From Rothia amarae (GTDB taxonomy: Bacteria > Actinomycetota > Actinomycetes > Actinomycetales > Micrococcaceae): a DNA stretch of 64,000 bases. A program made the position numbers and the translations under genes. Shown piece by piece: positions 24,811-34,101 of this stretch (the first letter of the stretch is position 1; every line of letters begins with the position of its first letter). The notes under the pieces were generated by a model. It did no database searches. It was not told the DNA's origin and saw only the letters and a list, made by a program, of their open reading frames with translations. Location of the stretch: contig NZ_CP061538.1 of assembly GCF_014705945.2 (NCBI RefSeq), positions 930,001-994,000 on the forward strand, in the 5' to 3' direction.

Positions 24811-25428
24811 TTAGACAGGTTCTGGAAGGTTGAGCCAGCTGTACCAACCTCGATGCAGTACGAGCCAAGCCATCAAACCGTAGCCTGACTGACCTGGGCG
24901 CCCGTCGTTTGCCGCGAGATCATTACGCCACTGCTCATGGTGAAGAAGCGGATTAAAAGTATCTACGTAGACGTGATTTCGACGGGTCACTACATCCGCG
25001 TAGGCTGCGTTTAGATCTGCAATACGGCGGTTGCGTTCTGTATCGAGCGTGGGCGGAGGACCAACTACCAAAACCTTCACATTGTTCTGCGACGCCATGT
25101 CCACCATATTGGCGAGGTTCAGACGGCTCCGGGCGCTGGTGATATCCAAATCCACATCAAAAGTAGAAGGAGCAATAACCAAACGATTGTCTGCGCCTTG
25201 ACCAAAACGACGGCTCGCTTCATCGAACCAACGAGCGTTAAGCAACTCGGTACCTTCGCCAGGTGCCGCCAAATTATAGGCTGCCACCGGAGCGGAATTC
25301 TGCGGAGTTCGTGCAAGCACCCGACCAAACCAGCCAAGCGCGCGGGGATCTCCAATACCCGCCAAAAGGTCATCGCCCACGGCAACTAGTCTAATATTTC
25401 GCTGATCCACTGAGAATCTTTCTGTCAA
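24811..25428 (-). CDS. SGNH/GDSL-fold protein lacking the usual catalytic residues
   Basis: 205 residues. The SGNH fold is suggested by the N-terminal strand-turn VAVGDDLLAGIGD, a NLAAPGEGT block with the conserved Gly, a VLVVGPPPT block and a C-terminal DGRPGQSGYGLMAWL block. The nucleophile Ser of GDS is Asp (D20), and the DGxHP motif reads DGRP, so the catalytic His is absent. It is therefore either inactive or uses other chemistry. No signal peptide. Lies downstream of kgd on the same strand with a hairpin between them. Confidence 0.7.
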   Translation of the reverse strand: MTERFSVDQRNIRLVAVGDDLLAGIGDPRALGWFGRVLARTPQNSAPVAAYNLAAPGEGTELLNARWFDEASRRFGQGADNRLVIAPSTFDVDLDITSARSRLNLANMVDMASQNNVKVLVVGPPPTLDTERNRRIADLNAAYADVVTRRNHVYVDTFNPLLHHEQWRNDLAANDGRPGQSGYGLMAWLVLHRGWYSWLNLPEPV

Positions 25429-25543
25429 AAGTATGGAAAACGGGAAAACCGTTGATGTCCTCGTTTAAGAATAATCGTACTCCACGGGAGAAACCTCCAC
25501 TTTAGGGTACAAATCCTAGAAAAGTATTTCCCTCATAAATGAT

Positions 25544-25582
25544 GCTGTGCCGCTAAGACACTATTGGTCTCAACGGCACAGC
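25544..25582 (-). terminator. Hairpin after kgd
   Basis: Nine-base stem GCTGTGCCG/CGGCACAGC with a long (21-base) loop. No strong T tract on the minus strand, so termination may depend on Rho or be partial. Confidence 0.55.
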
Positions 25583-25600
25583 GACCATCACCGAGAAAAC

Positions 25601-28600
25601 TTAGCCTTCAAAAACGTCCGCAATCAAGCTTTCTAGCTCAGCTGCGTGGCGCTTGCCGGTACCCGCTGCAGGAGATGCTGCCGCGCGGCGTGAAGCCAGG
25701 CGAACCTTCACATCCAACTCAGGCACCAGATTGACGGCAATGAAAGGCCACTGACCCTGGTTAGCAGGTTCGTCCTGTGCCCAGACAATATCCTTGGCAT
25801 TGGGATACTTAGCCAACTGTGCTTGAATCTCATCCACGGGAAGCGGATAGAGCTGCTCCACACGGATGATTGCAGTGGTCTTATCGCCGGACTTCTGGCG
25901 CTCTGCTTCCAAATCGTAGTAAAGACGACCGGAAACCATGACCAGGCGCTGAACCTCTTCAGCCTTCAGATTGCCGGTATCTTCGAGAACCGGCTTGAAC
26001 TCACCCTGCGTGAAATCCTCAACTGAGGACGCCGCTGCCTTCAAACGCAAAAGCTGCTTGGGGGTAAAGACAACCAAAGGCTTATGAGGGCGAGAGTGCG
26101 CATGGAAGCGCAACAGGTGGAAGTACGACGCCGGGGTAGAAGGCACAGCAACGGTCATATTGTTCTCCGCGCAGAGCTGCAGATAACGTTCCTGACGTGC
26201 AGACGAGTGATCCGGTCCCTGACCTTCAAAACCGTGGGGCAAAAGCAGAACCAACGATGAACGCTGAGCCCACTTCTGTTCTGCCGAAGAAATAAATTCA
26301 TCCACAATGGTTTGAGCGCCGTTGGCGAAGTCACCGAACTGAGCTTCCCACAGCACTAGCGAGTCAGGACGTTCTACGGAGTAACCGTATTCGAATCCCA
26401 TCACGCCGTATTCAGAGAGGAACGAGTTATAGATATTGAACTGTCCCTGGTTCTCTGAAAGATGCTGCAAAGGATTCCACTCAGCGTCCGTATTCGCATC
26501 GTGCAAGACAGTGTGGCGCTGCACGAAGGTGCCGCGCTGAACGTCCTGACCGGACATACGCACGTTAATGCCTTCGAGAAGCAAAGAGCCAAAGGCAGCA
26601 AGCTCGCCAAAGCCCCAGTTGATGCCACCCTCAACAGCCATCTTCTCGCGCTGTTCCATGAGCTTCTTCAACTTCTTGTGGGGCTCAAAGCCTTCGGGGA
26701 AGTTGACGAAGGACTCACCAATGCTCTTGAGCGTTTCTGCAGAGATGCTGGTGGATTCAGGAACGTTGACAGCATCTTCACTCTGCTGAGCAGCGGGGCG
26801 CTCAATGTTAGAGACAGCCGCAGCATCTGCAGTCACGAGAGGCGCTTTGGAGGACTGTGCTTCGTGAGTCTCCGTGAAAATCTGCTCCAGGCGCTGCTGA
26901 TAATCCTTAAGTGCTCTCTCAGCTTCTTCCTGAGTGATATCTCCGCGACCAACCAAAGATTCGGTGTAAATCTTGCGGGTCGAGTTCTGCGCGCCAATCA
27001 TTTTGTACATCGAAGGCTGAGTCATCGAAGGATCATCGGCTTCGTTGTGTCCGCGACGGCGGTAGCACAGCAAGTCGATAACGACGTCCTTCTGGAACTT
27101 CTGGCGGTACTCAAATGAAAGCTGACCGGCGCGAACTACAGCTTCAGGATCATCTGCATTCACGTGGAAAACAGGTGACTGAATCATACGGGCGACGTCG
27201 GTTGCGTAGGTTGAAGAACGACCATCGGAGGGGGTAGTGGTAAAGCCCACTTGATTGTTGACGATAATGTGGACGGTACCACCCGTCTTGTATCCCTCAA
27301 GCTGGGACATCTGTAGGGTTTCCATCACAACGCCCTGACCTGCGAATGCGGCATCACCATGAACCAATATGGGAAGCACGGGGAAGGGGTCGGTGTTACC
27401 GGCCTCAGCCAAGCTATCTTGCTTAGCTCGCACAATACCTTCTAGAACGGTGTTAGCCGCTTCAAGGTGAGAGGGGTTAGCTGCAAGATAAACCTGAGTC
27501 TGGTTGCCGTTATCAGAGGTGAATTCACCTTCGGTACCCAGGTGGTACTTCACATCGCCTGAACCACCTGTGAGGCGGGGATCCATTTCACCTTCGAATT
27601 CACGGAAAATCTGAGCGTAAGACTTACCTGCTATGTTGGTCAAAACATTCAGGCGTCCACGGTGAGCCATGCCGATACCTACGCCGTAGAGACCAGCATC
27701 AGCTGCTTCAGAGATAACCGAGTCCAACAACGGAATCAGTGATTCGCCGCCTTCGAGCGAGAAACGCTTCTGTCCGAGGTACTTCGTCTGCAAGAAAGTT
27801 TCAAAAGCTTCAGCAGCATTCAGCTTGCCTAGAACACGGAACTGCTCTTCGCGGGTGGGCTTGGTGTACCCATTTTCCAGTTTGGTCTGGAACCACTGAC
27901 GTTCTTCAGGGTTCTCAATGTGCATATATTCCACGCCAATGGTGCGGCAGTATGCCTCGCGCAACAAGTCCAAGATCGTGCGCAATGAGAGGAAATCCTT
28001 GCCTCCAAAACCACCGGTGGGCCAGAAACGGTCAAGATCCCACAGGGTTAGACCATAGTTTTCCAACTGCAAATCCGGGTGCGAGAGCATCTCATAACCC
28101 AGTGGATTGGTCTGAGCTATCAAGTGACCACGCACGCGGTAGGCGTGGATGAGCTGCTGGATACGAGCAACCTTAGAAACTTCTGATTCAGGATTGACTT
28201 GGTTGTCTACTGCCCAGCGGACGGGCTCAAAAGGAATACGAAGGTCTTCAAAAATCTGGTCGTAGAAACCATCTCCACCGAGCAAGAAGTGCTCAATCTG
28301 GCGGAGGAATTCACCGGAACCTGCGCCCTGAATAACCCGGTGATCGTAGGTGGAAGTCAAGGTCAGAATCTTTGAAACGCCCTGGCGAGCAAGAGTCTTT
28401 TCTGAGGCTCCGCGGAATTCAGCGGGGTAGTTGAGTGCACCAACACCCACGATGCATGCCTGACCCTTTGAAAGGCGAGGCACCGAATGGACGGTGCCAA
28501 TGCCTCCGGGGTTAGTCAACGAAATGGTCGTTCCACGGAAATCTTCAATGCCCAACTCGCCCTTGCGACCGCGCTGTACGATGTCGTCGTATTCTTTCCA

Positions 28601-29341
28601 GAACTGAGAGAAACTCAGCTCTTCAGCACCCTTGACGTTGGGTACGACGAGGTTGCGCGAGCCGTCGGGGCGGGGGATGTCGATAGCCAACCCGAAATTG
28701 ATATGCGCGGGGTGAATGGCAACAGGCTTACCCTTGTCATTGGTTCCATACAGAACGTTCATGGACGGAATGGCTGCTGCCGCACGAATTACAGCGTAAC
28801 CAATAATGTGGGTGAACGAAATCTTTCCACCGCGGGTGCGCTTGAGGTACTCGTTGATGGCTACACGGTTATCGATAAGTAGCTTGGCAGGTACAGCGCG
28901 AACCGTAGTTGCAGTAGGGACCTCAAGGGATTCCTCCATGGTGGTAACAACCGCTTTAGCAGGACCGCGCAGTGGAACTTCTTTGTCCTCGGCAGGTTCT
29001 TGGTTCTTGGATTCCTCAGAGGCAGGCTTGGGCTCAGTAGCTTTGCGAGGGGCAGGAACCGTTCCGGTCTTGGACGGGCTAGCCTTCTCAACCGTCGGAG
29101 AAGCGGACTGGGTAGCTGACGCCGCGGGCGCAGTTTTCTTCGCCGGTGAAGACTCTGCGAACTCCTGAGAAGCTTGAGACTCGGAGGAGGAAGACTTCTC
29201 ACCCTGCATCTGCTCGAAAATGGGCCACCACTTCTTTTCTACTGAGTTCTTGTCTTGCTGAAATTTTTCAAAAAGCTCTTCAACGAGCCATTCGTTACCA
29301 GCGAATTCTTCGGGCACCTGGTGCTCTGAAATATTGGGCAC
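25601..29341 (-). CDS. kgd: Multifunctional 2-oxoglutarate decarboxylase/dehydrogenase E1-E2 fusion
   Basis: About 1,246 residues from GTG 29341 (VPNISEHQVPEEF), preceded by GGAAGAGG; an ATG 16 codons upstream is possible but gives an atypical N-terminus. Order: N-terminal helical motif NEWLVEELFEKF, a low-complexity Ala/Pro/Glu/Lys linker, an E2-type succinyltransferase domain with the active-site TYDHRVIQG (residues about 330-350), then the thiamine diphosphate E1 domain (GDAAFAGQGVVMETLQMSQL at about 660 with NNQVGFTT) and transketolase-like C-terminal domains. It feeds 2-oxoglutarate through the TCA cycle together with separate E2/E3 subunits. There is no lipoyl domain, as expected for this actinobacterial type. 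Confidence 0.95.
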   Translation of the reverse strand: MPNISEHQVPEEFAGNEWLVEELFEKFQQDKNSVEKKWWPIFEQMQGEKSSSSESQASQEFAESSPAKKTAPAASATQSASPTVEKASPSKTGTVPAPRKATEPKPASEESKNQEPAEDKEVPLRGPAKAVVTTMEESLEVPTATTVRAVPAKLLIDNRVAINEYLKRTRGGKISFTHIIGYAVIRAAAAIPSMNVLYGTNDKGKPVAIHPAHINFGLAIDIPRPDGSRNLVVPNVKGAEELSFSQFWKEYDDIVQRGRKGELGIEDFRGTTISLTNPGGIGTVHSVPRLSKGQACIVGVGALNYPAEFRGASEKTLARQGVSKILTLTSTYDHRVIQGAGSGEFLRQIEHFLLGGDGFYDQIFEDLRIPFEPVRWAVDNQVNPESEVSKVARIQQLIHAYRVRGHLIAQTNPLGYEMLSHPDLQLENYGLTLWDLDRFWPTGGFGGKDFLSLRTILDLLREAYCRTIGVEYMHIENPEERQWFQTKLENGYTKPTREEQFRVLGKLNAAEAFETFLQTKYLGQKRFSLEGGESLIPLLDSVISEAADAGLYGVGIGMAHRGRLNVLTNIAGKSYAQIFREFEGEMDPRLTGGSGDVKYHLGTEGEFTSDNGNQTQVYLAANPSHLEAANTVLEGIVRAKQDSLAEAGNTDPFPVLPILVHGDAAFAGQGVVMETLQMSQLEGYKTGGTVHIIVNNQVGFTTTPSDGRSSTYATDVARMIQSPVFHVNADDPEAVVRAGQLSFEYRQKFQKDVVIDLLCYRRRGHNEADDPSMTQPSMYKMIGAQNSTRKIYTESLVGRGDITQEEAERALKDYQQRLEQIFTETHEAQSSKAPLVTADAAAVSNIERPAAQQSEDAVNVPESTSISAETLKSIGESFVNFPEGFEPHKKLKKLMEQREKMAVEGGINWGFGELAAFGSLLLEGINVRMSGQDVQRGTFVQRHTVLHDANTDAEWNPLQHLSENQGQFNIYNSFLSEYGVMGFEYGYSVERPDSLVLWEAQFGDFANGAQTIVDEFISSAEQKWAQRSSLVLLLPHGFEGQGPDHSSARQERYLQLCAENNMTVAVPSTPASYFHLLRFHAHSRPHKPLVVFTPKQLLRLKAAASSVEDFTQGEFKPVLEDTGNLKAEEVQRLVMVSGRLYYDLEAERQKSGDKTTAIIRVEQLYPLPVDEIQAQLAKYPNAKDIVWAQDEPANQGQWPFIAVNLVPELDVKVRLASRRAAASPAAGTGKRHAAELESLIADVFEG

Positions 29342-29649
29342 AGTTGCTACGCCTCTTCCATTGTGATGATGAAGTATTTCCAGAACCACACGACTCCGCC
29401 GTATAGAGGGGAGCTCGATCTGAAATTATTTTTTATGCGAAGACCTCTGTTCGGTTCCTCGCATACTTATTTTCAGTTTAGTAACTTTTTACCCTAACTT
29501 TCTACTCTCTCGCTTCGTTAACGAAAGATGAATTCCCCAGAGAGCTGAATATTAGTGATGAAGCTCCGTCTTGTTGTCTAAACAGGAATTTTCTAGCGCT
29601 CGGAGAAATCATAGATGTAGCTTTTTGAGCGCTGGTAATATTTCATGGC
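29342..29649. promoter_or_regulatory. Divergent intergenic region between kgd and the first CNNM gene
   Basis: AT-rich stretch between divergent genes. It contains a perfect 12-base palindrome TTCGTTAACGAA at 29514-29525, which could be an operator. I see no clear -35/-10 pair, RNA gene or coding frame. Confidence 0.35.
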
Positions 29650-30987
29650 ATGGAATGGATTCTGCTTGTCGTTGGTATGTTACTGATTCTTGGAACCGGA
29701 TTTTTTGTGGCAGTGGAATTTTCCATGGTTGCGCTGGATCAGAGTTCTGTTCAGCAAGAGATTAATAAGGGTGATAAAGCTGGCGAAAAAGTACTTGCGT
29801 GTCTGAAATCCCTGTCTACGCAGCTCTCGAGTTGCCAGATTGGTATTACTATCACCACGTTGCTTACAGGCTATACCCTGGACTTTGCGATTCAGGATTT
29901 AGCGGTAGACGCTATCTCAAGCTGGGGCTTGCCGGAAAATATCGCTCGTATCATGACCCTTATTTTGGCTATGGGCATTGCAACGCTGCTGTCCATGCTT
30001 CTAGGCGAGCTCATTCCTAAAAATTTGGCAATCGCTGAGCCCTATCGGGTGGCACGTCAGCTAGCTCCCTGGCAACTAATGTTCACCAAGGTGATGCACC
30101 CGATTGTGCATGTATTGAATGGTTCAGCGAATAAGATTCTGCATCTCTTTGGGATGGAAGCTAAGGAAGAACTTTCCGGTGCTCGCTCTCCAGAAGAGTT
30201 GTCATCGATGATTAAGCGATCTGCAGAGCAGGGCACGCTTGATCAGGATACAGCTCGATTTGTGGATAAGACTTTGTCTTTTGCTGAGCTTACGGCAGCG
30301 GATGTGATGACTCCGCGCCGTAAAGTCACCATGTTGGAAGATACTGTTCCCGTTTCCGAAATTATTGAGGCTGCTAAGGCTACCGGCTACTCTCGTTTCC
30401 CCCTCTATCGGGAGGACCAGGACAACGTGGTCGGAGCAGTACACGTGAAGAAGGCTGTCAGCGTTCCAGCCGATGTGCGTGAAACGCTTGAGGCAGGCAC
30501 GCTGATGGAAGAAGTCATCAAAGTCCCCGAAACCCTGCACCTTGATGCGCTACTTCTTCAGTTGCGCGAAGGTGCGTTGCAACTCGCCATCGTCCTTGAC
30601 GAGTACGGCGGAACCGCTGGCATGACCACACTCGAAGACCTAGTAGAGGAAATCGTGGGTGAAGTCTCTGACGAGCACGAACTCGCTGGAGTGGAAGAAC
30701 GCCCGCTCATGCTGGGCTCAGGAGATTGGCTATTTTCTGGTCTCTTGCGCCCCGATGAAGTCAACGAATATATCGATGTTCTTGAAATCGAAGACGATCC
30801 CGCTTATGAAACCGTAGGCGGATTCCTCATGGACCGGTTGGGGCGAATTCCCGAAACAGGGGATGACCTTCCCCTTGAAAATGGCATTCTCAAAGTTGAA
30901 GCCATGGAACATTGGAGAGTGGACCGCATCCGCTATATTCCCCATAAACCTGAAATTCTTGAAGCCGCACGTGGAGGTGCACAGTAA
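29650..30987 (+). CDS. CNNM/CorC (hemolysin C-like) transporter family protein, first copy
   Basis: 445 residues. N-terminal DUF21/CNNM membrane domain (about 1-180; helices at about 3-24, 60-78, 95-120) with the conserved LLGELIPKNLAIAEP, followed by paired CBS domains (about 205-335; ADVMTPRRKV and DEYGGTAGMTTLEDLVEE) and a CorC_HlyC domain (about 350-430; FLMDRLGRIPE). Family members are linked to magnesium and cobalt efflux. The second copy starts on the last base of this stop codon, so the two are likely made together, perhaps as a heterodimer. Confidence 0.9.
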   Translation: MEWILLVVGMLLILGTGFFVAVEFSMVALDQSSVQQEINKGDKAGEKVLACLKSLSTQLSSCQIGITITTLLTGYTLDFAIQDLAVDAISSWGLPENIARIMTLILAMGIATLLSMLLGELIPKNLAIAEPYRVARQLAPWQLMFTKVMHPIVHVLNGSANKILHLFGMEAKEELSGARSPEELSSMIKRSAEQGTLDQDTARFVDKTLSFAELTAADVMTPRRKVTMLEDTVPVSEIIEAAKATGYSRFPLYREDQDNVVGAVHVKKAVSVPADVRETLEAGTLMEEVIKVPETLHLDALLLQLREGALQLAIVLDEYGGTAGMTTLEDLVEEIVGEVSDEHELAGVEERPLMLGSGDWLFSGLLRPDEVNEYIDVLEIEDDPAYETVGGFLMDRLGRIPETGDDLPLENGILKVEAMEHWRVDRIRYIPHKPEILEAARGGAQ

Positions 30988-32081
30988 TGAGTGACTGGAC
31001 AGCCCTAGGACTTCTGGTATTGCTCCTTGCCGGTAACGCCTTCTTTGTGGCGGGGGAGTTCGCCATCATGTCGACTCGCCGCTCCCAAATGGAACCGCTT
31101 GCCGACTCAGGCAACAAAAGGGCGCAGACCGTTCTGTATGCCCTAGAACATGTATCGCTCATGCTCGCTACCTGCCAGCTGGGTATTACCGTTTGTTCTT
31201 TGTTAATTCTCAATGTCTCCGAACCAGCTCTGCACCATCTGGTGGCCGGGCCCCTAGAGCATCTGGGCATTCCTCTCGCTGTAGCAGATATTGCTGCTTT
31301 CTTGATTGCACTGATTATCGTCACCTTCTTGCACGTTATTTTGGGGGAGATGGTTCCCAAGAACGCTGCTGTGTCCTTGGCATCTGAAGGTGTTGCACTA
31401 TGGATTGCTCCGCCTTTGGTTCTGCTCTCGCGTATCTTCCGTCCCATTGTCGGATTCCTCAACTGGGTAGCTGACCACACGTTGCGCTTGATGAAGGTGG
31501 AGCCCAAATCTGAGGTATCCTCCACTTTTACCTTGGATGAGCTTCAAAATATCGTGGCGGAATCAACTGCTGAGGGAACGGTGGACGACGGATCCGGCGT
31601 CCTCTCTGGCGCATTGGAGTTTTCCGAAAAGAACGTTGAAGAAATTATGGTTCCTCGCGAGAAGCTAGTGACTTTGAAGTTCCCCTGCTCGCCTATGGAT
31701 CTTGAGAGCCTGGTGGCTCATACCGGATTCTCTCGATACATCATCGAGGATGCCAACGACGGCACCTACATGGGCTATGTCCACATCAAGGATGTGCTGG
31801 GGATACCCAAGGAGCGTTCGTCGCGGACTATTCCTTGGTCCAAGATCCGTCAGATGTCGATTGTTCAGCCAGGGGTAGATATCGATGATGCTCTGGCTAT
31901 CATGCAGCGAAACCGCGCCCATATCTCCCACGTAGTAAGTCAACAAGGGGAGTCGCTAGGCGTGCTATTTCTTGAAGACATTTTGGAAGAGCTAGTAGGT
32001 GAAATCAAGGACACTACACAGGAGCATGTGCGCCGTCGTGAGGCAGCTTCTGTTCGGGCAGGAAGTTCGGCTGCCGATTAG
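30987..32081 (+). CDS. CNNM/CorC family protein, second copy without CorC domain
   Basis: 364 residues. DUF21 membrane domain (about 1-170; GEFAIMSTRRSQMEPL and ILGEMVPKNAAVS) and two CBS domains (about 200-330), ending LEDILEELVGEIKD with a short basic tail. The C-terminal CorC_HlyC domain present in the upstream paralogue is missing, which is common for the second member of such pairs in actinobacteria. One-base overlap with the first gene; a hairpin terminator follows. Confidence 0.9.
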   Translation: MSDWTALGLLVLLLAGNAFFVAGEFAIMSTRRSQMEPLADSGNKRAQTVLYALEHVSLMLATCQLGITVCSLLILNVSEPALHHLVAGPLEHLGIPLAVADIAAFLIALIIVTFLHVILGEMVPKNAAVSLASEGVALWIAPPLVLLSRIFRPIVGFLNWVADHTLRLMKVEPKSEVSSTFTLDELQNIVAESTAEGTVDDGSGVLSGALEFSEKNVEEIMVPREKLVTLKFPCSPMDLESLVAHTGFSRYIIEDANDGTYMGYVHIKDVLGIPKERSSRTIPWSKIRQMSIVQPGVDIDDALAIMQRNRAHISHVVSQQGESLGVLFLEDILEELVGEIKDTTQEHVRRREAASVRAGSSAAD

Positions 32082-32130
32082 AGCTAACTCTCGTTGATTT
32101 TCGGTTTCGTAATTTATTTTATTTTATGAT

Positions 32131-32155
32131 GGTGCCCCGCAAGAAGCGGGGCACC
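32131..32155 (+). terminator. Terminator after the CNNM pair
   Basis: Ten-base perfect stem GGTGCCCCGC/GCGGGGCACC with a five-base loop, followed by ACTATTTTGG. Confidence 0.8.
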
Positions 32156-32217
32156 ACTATTTTGGTGGAAGATTCACTCAGGGAATTGCGAACCATTCGC
32201 TCTAAGGAGTATGTTAG

Positions 32218-32234
32218 TTGAGAATCGTTTTCAA
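32218..32234 (+). promoter_or_regulatory. Candidate Zur operator upstream of znuA
   Basis: TTGAGAATCGTTTTCAA is a near-perfect inverted repeat, 20 bases before the znuA start. It resembles the TGA-AA-N-TT-TCA pattern of Fur-family (Zur) boxes in actinobacteria. A zur-like gene is at the other end of the cluster. Zinc-dependent repression is inferred. Confidence 0.65.
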
Positions 32235-32254
32235 AAATAGTCTGGAGAATATCC

Positions 32255-33214
32255 GTGAAACTCGTCCTTCGCAGCGTAGCTCTCGCCTCTGCAGGTGCCT
32301 TAGCACTCACGGGATGCGGCGCTCAGAATTCCGCCTCTGACTCGAAAGACGACGTCGTGAAAGTAGTAACAACTACCGACGTTTACGCCGATGTCGTACG
32401 GCAGATAGCAGGGGACAAAGTCGAAGTTACTTCCCTCATCTCATCCACCAGCCAGGATCCCCACTCCTATGAAGCAACCGCTTCAGACCGCTTGAAAGTC
32501 AAAGATGCGGATCTTGTGGTGCTCAACGGCGGCGGTTACGATCAATTCCTCGAAGACATGGCAGGCACCGATAACCCAGACCAAAAAGTTGTCAATGCAG
32601 TAGAGGAATCAGGACTATTCTCCGAAGAAGAGATAAAGGAACTCACTGAGGGCCATCAGCATTCTGAGGGGGAAGAACATACTCACGATCATGGCTCCCT
32701 CAACGAACACGTTTGGTACAGCCTGGATGCCATGAAAAAGGCATCTGAAGCAGTAGCAACAGAACTTAAAGCTGTGGATTCTACAGATGCGGATACTTTT
32801 GCGAAAAATAGCGAAAGCTTTGAAGCTAAGCTCGACACCTTAAAGAAAGACGCCGAAAGTCTAAATGCAAAAGGTAAACACTTTATTGCTACGGAGCCCG
32901 TACCTAATTACCTCTTGCAGACAACCGGCATGGAAGATGTCACCCCAGCAGATTTCACCGCAGCGATAGAGGACGGCTCAGATGTAGCTCCACTAACATT
33001 GCAGGAAATCAAAGACCAACTCGCTAACGGTTCTGTTAACTTTCTGGGTTACAACGAACAAACCTCATCCAACCAGACCAATGAAGTGCTCAAAACCGCT
33101 CAGGAACACCATGTAGCCAACGCATCATTTTATGAAACCCTCCCTGAAGGCAAGAGCTACGTAGACTGGATGAACGATAATATTTCCAACATCAAACAGG
33201 CTGTTGATCAATAA
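32255..33214 (+). CDS. znuA: Zinc/manganese ABC transporter substrate-binding lipoprotein
   Basis: 319 residues, GTG start preceded by TGGAGAA. A lipoprotein signal peptide with lipobox LTGC (Cys at about 21) is followed by a cluster A-I type metal-binding protein: VTTTDVYADVVRQIAGD, SQDPHSYEATASDRLK, NEHVWYS and EPVPNYLLQTTG. A His/Glu-rich loop GHQHSEGEEHTHDHG at about 130-147 is characteristic of zinc-type members. It captures metal outside the membrane and passes it to the permease. Zinc is favoured by the loop and the Zur-like operator. Confidence 0.9.
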   Translation: MKLVLRSVALASAGALALTGCGAQNSASDSKDDVVKVVTTTDVYADVVRQIAGDKVEVTSLISSTSQDPHSYEATASDRLKVKDADLVVLNGGGYDQFLEDMAGTDNPDQKVVNAVEESGLFSEEEIKELTEGHQHSEGEEHTHDHGSLNEHVWYSLDAMKKASEAVATELKAVDSTDADTFAKNSESFEAKLDTLKKDAESLNAKGKHFIATEPVPNYLLQTTGMEDVTPADFTAAIEDGSDVAPLTLQEIKDQLANGSVNFLGYNEQTSSNQTNEVLKTAQEHHVANASFYETLPEGKSYVDWMNDNISNIKQAVDQ

Positions 33215-33216
33215 GT

Positions 33217-34101
33217 ATGAACCCACAACACCCCCGGATTTCCCAGGCATCTATCGCTGTCCACAACGGTGAACTCTCCTTTGGCTCCCGCAAACTATGG
33301 AGTGAACTGGATTTGACGATCCAGCAAGGGGAGTACTTTGCAGTGCTTGGGCCCAATGGCTCTGGCAAATCCACTTTTTTGAAAGTGGTGCTAGGGCTAA
33401 CCCAACTCAACAGCGGTAGCATTTCCGTTCTGGGTTCACCTGCTAAGACTGGCAATCCAGGAGTTGGCTACATTCCTCAGCAACGTCCGCTACCTACTAA
33501 TGCGCCTCTGCGTGCTCGCGATTTTGTGGGCTTGGGAATCGACGGGCACAAATGGGGGATTCGTGTAGGGAACAAGAAGCAAAACGCTGTGATTGACCAG
33601 CTTCTAGAAGCTGTAGGCGCAACCGAATACGCCAAGGTTCCCATTGGATTACTCTCTGGTGGGGAGCAACAAAGGCTGCGTATCGCGCAGGCCCTAGCCA
33701 ATGATCCTCAGATTTTGTTGGCAGATGAAGCGTTATTATCTCTGGATTTAAATCACCAGTACGCGGTCTCTGATTTGATACACCGCTATAACAAAGAGAA
33801 AAATGCCACCGTGGTGTTCGTGACCCACGAAATCAACCCTATTATTGATCATGTCGATCGGGTGCTCTATCTAGCCAACGGTCGCTTCACCGTGGGAACG
33901 GTTGAAGAGGTCATGCGAAGTGAAGTGCTCTCGGATCTTTACCAGACCCAAGTTACCGTGATTCGAACCAACGGCCGCTACGTCGTCGTGGGAGGTGACG
34001 CCAATGCTCCTCTGGATATCAGCGCAGGCGACATTACGCACCCCCATTGCAGCGACCACGGGCTTGGTTCAACCTACGCAGAGCGGGAGATTCGCGCATG
34101 A
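33217..34101 (+). CDS. znuC: Zinc/manganese ABC transporter ATP-binding protein
   Basis: 294 residues. Walker A GPNGSGKST at about 46-54, Q-loop YIPQQ, signature LSGGEQQRLRIAQAL at about 148-162, Walker B ILLADEALLSLD and H-switch VFVTHE. Starts two bases after znuA. The D-loop region reads LLSLDLN where EPxxxLD is usual, so the Walker B glutamate context (DEALLSLD) is slightly atypical but the Glu is present. Energises uptake with the permease encoded next, which overlaps it by four bases. Confidence 0.92.
   Translation: MNPQHPRISQASIAVHNGELSFGSRKLWSELDLTIQQGEYFAVLGPNGSGKSTFLKVVLGLTQLNSGSISVLGSPAKTGNPGVGYIPQQRPLPTNAPLRARDFVGLGIDGHKWGIRVGNKKQNAVIDQLLEAVGATEYAKVPIGLLSGGEQQRLRIAQALANDPQILLADEALLSLDLNHQYAVSDLIHRYNKEKNATVVFVTHEINPIIDHVDRVLYLANGRFTVGTVEEVMRSEVLSDLYQTQVTVIRTNGRYVVVGGDANAPLDISAGDITHPHCSDHGLGSTYAEREIRA

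Noticed and set aside
26462-27118. Plus-strand frame of 218 codons opposite kgd
   Set aside because: Entirely within the strongly supported kgd gene; no ribosome site and shadow-type composition.
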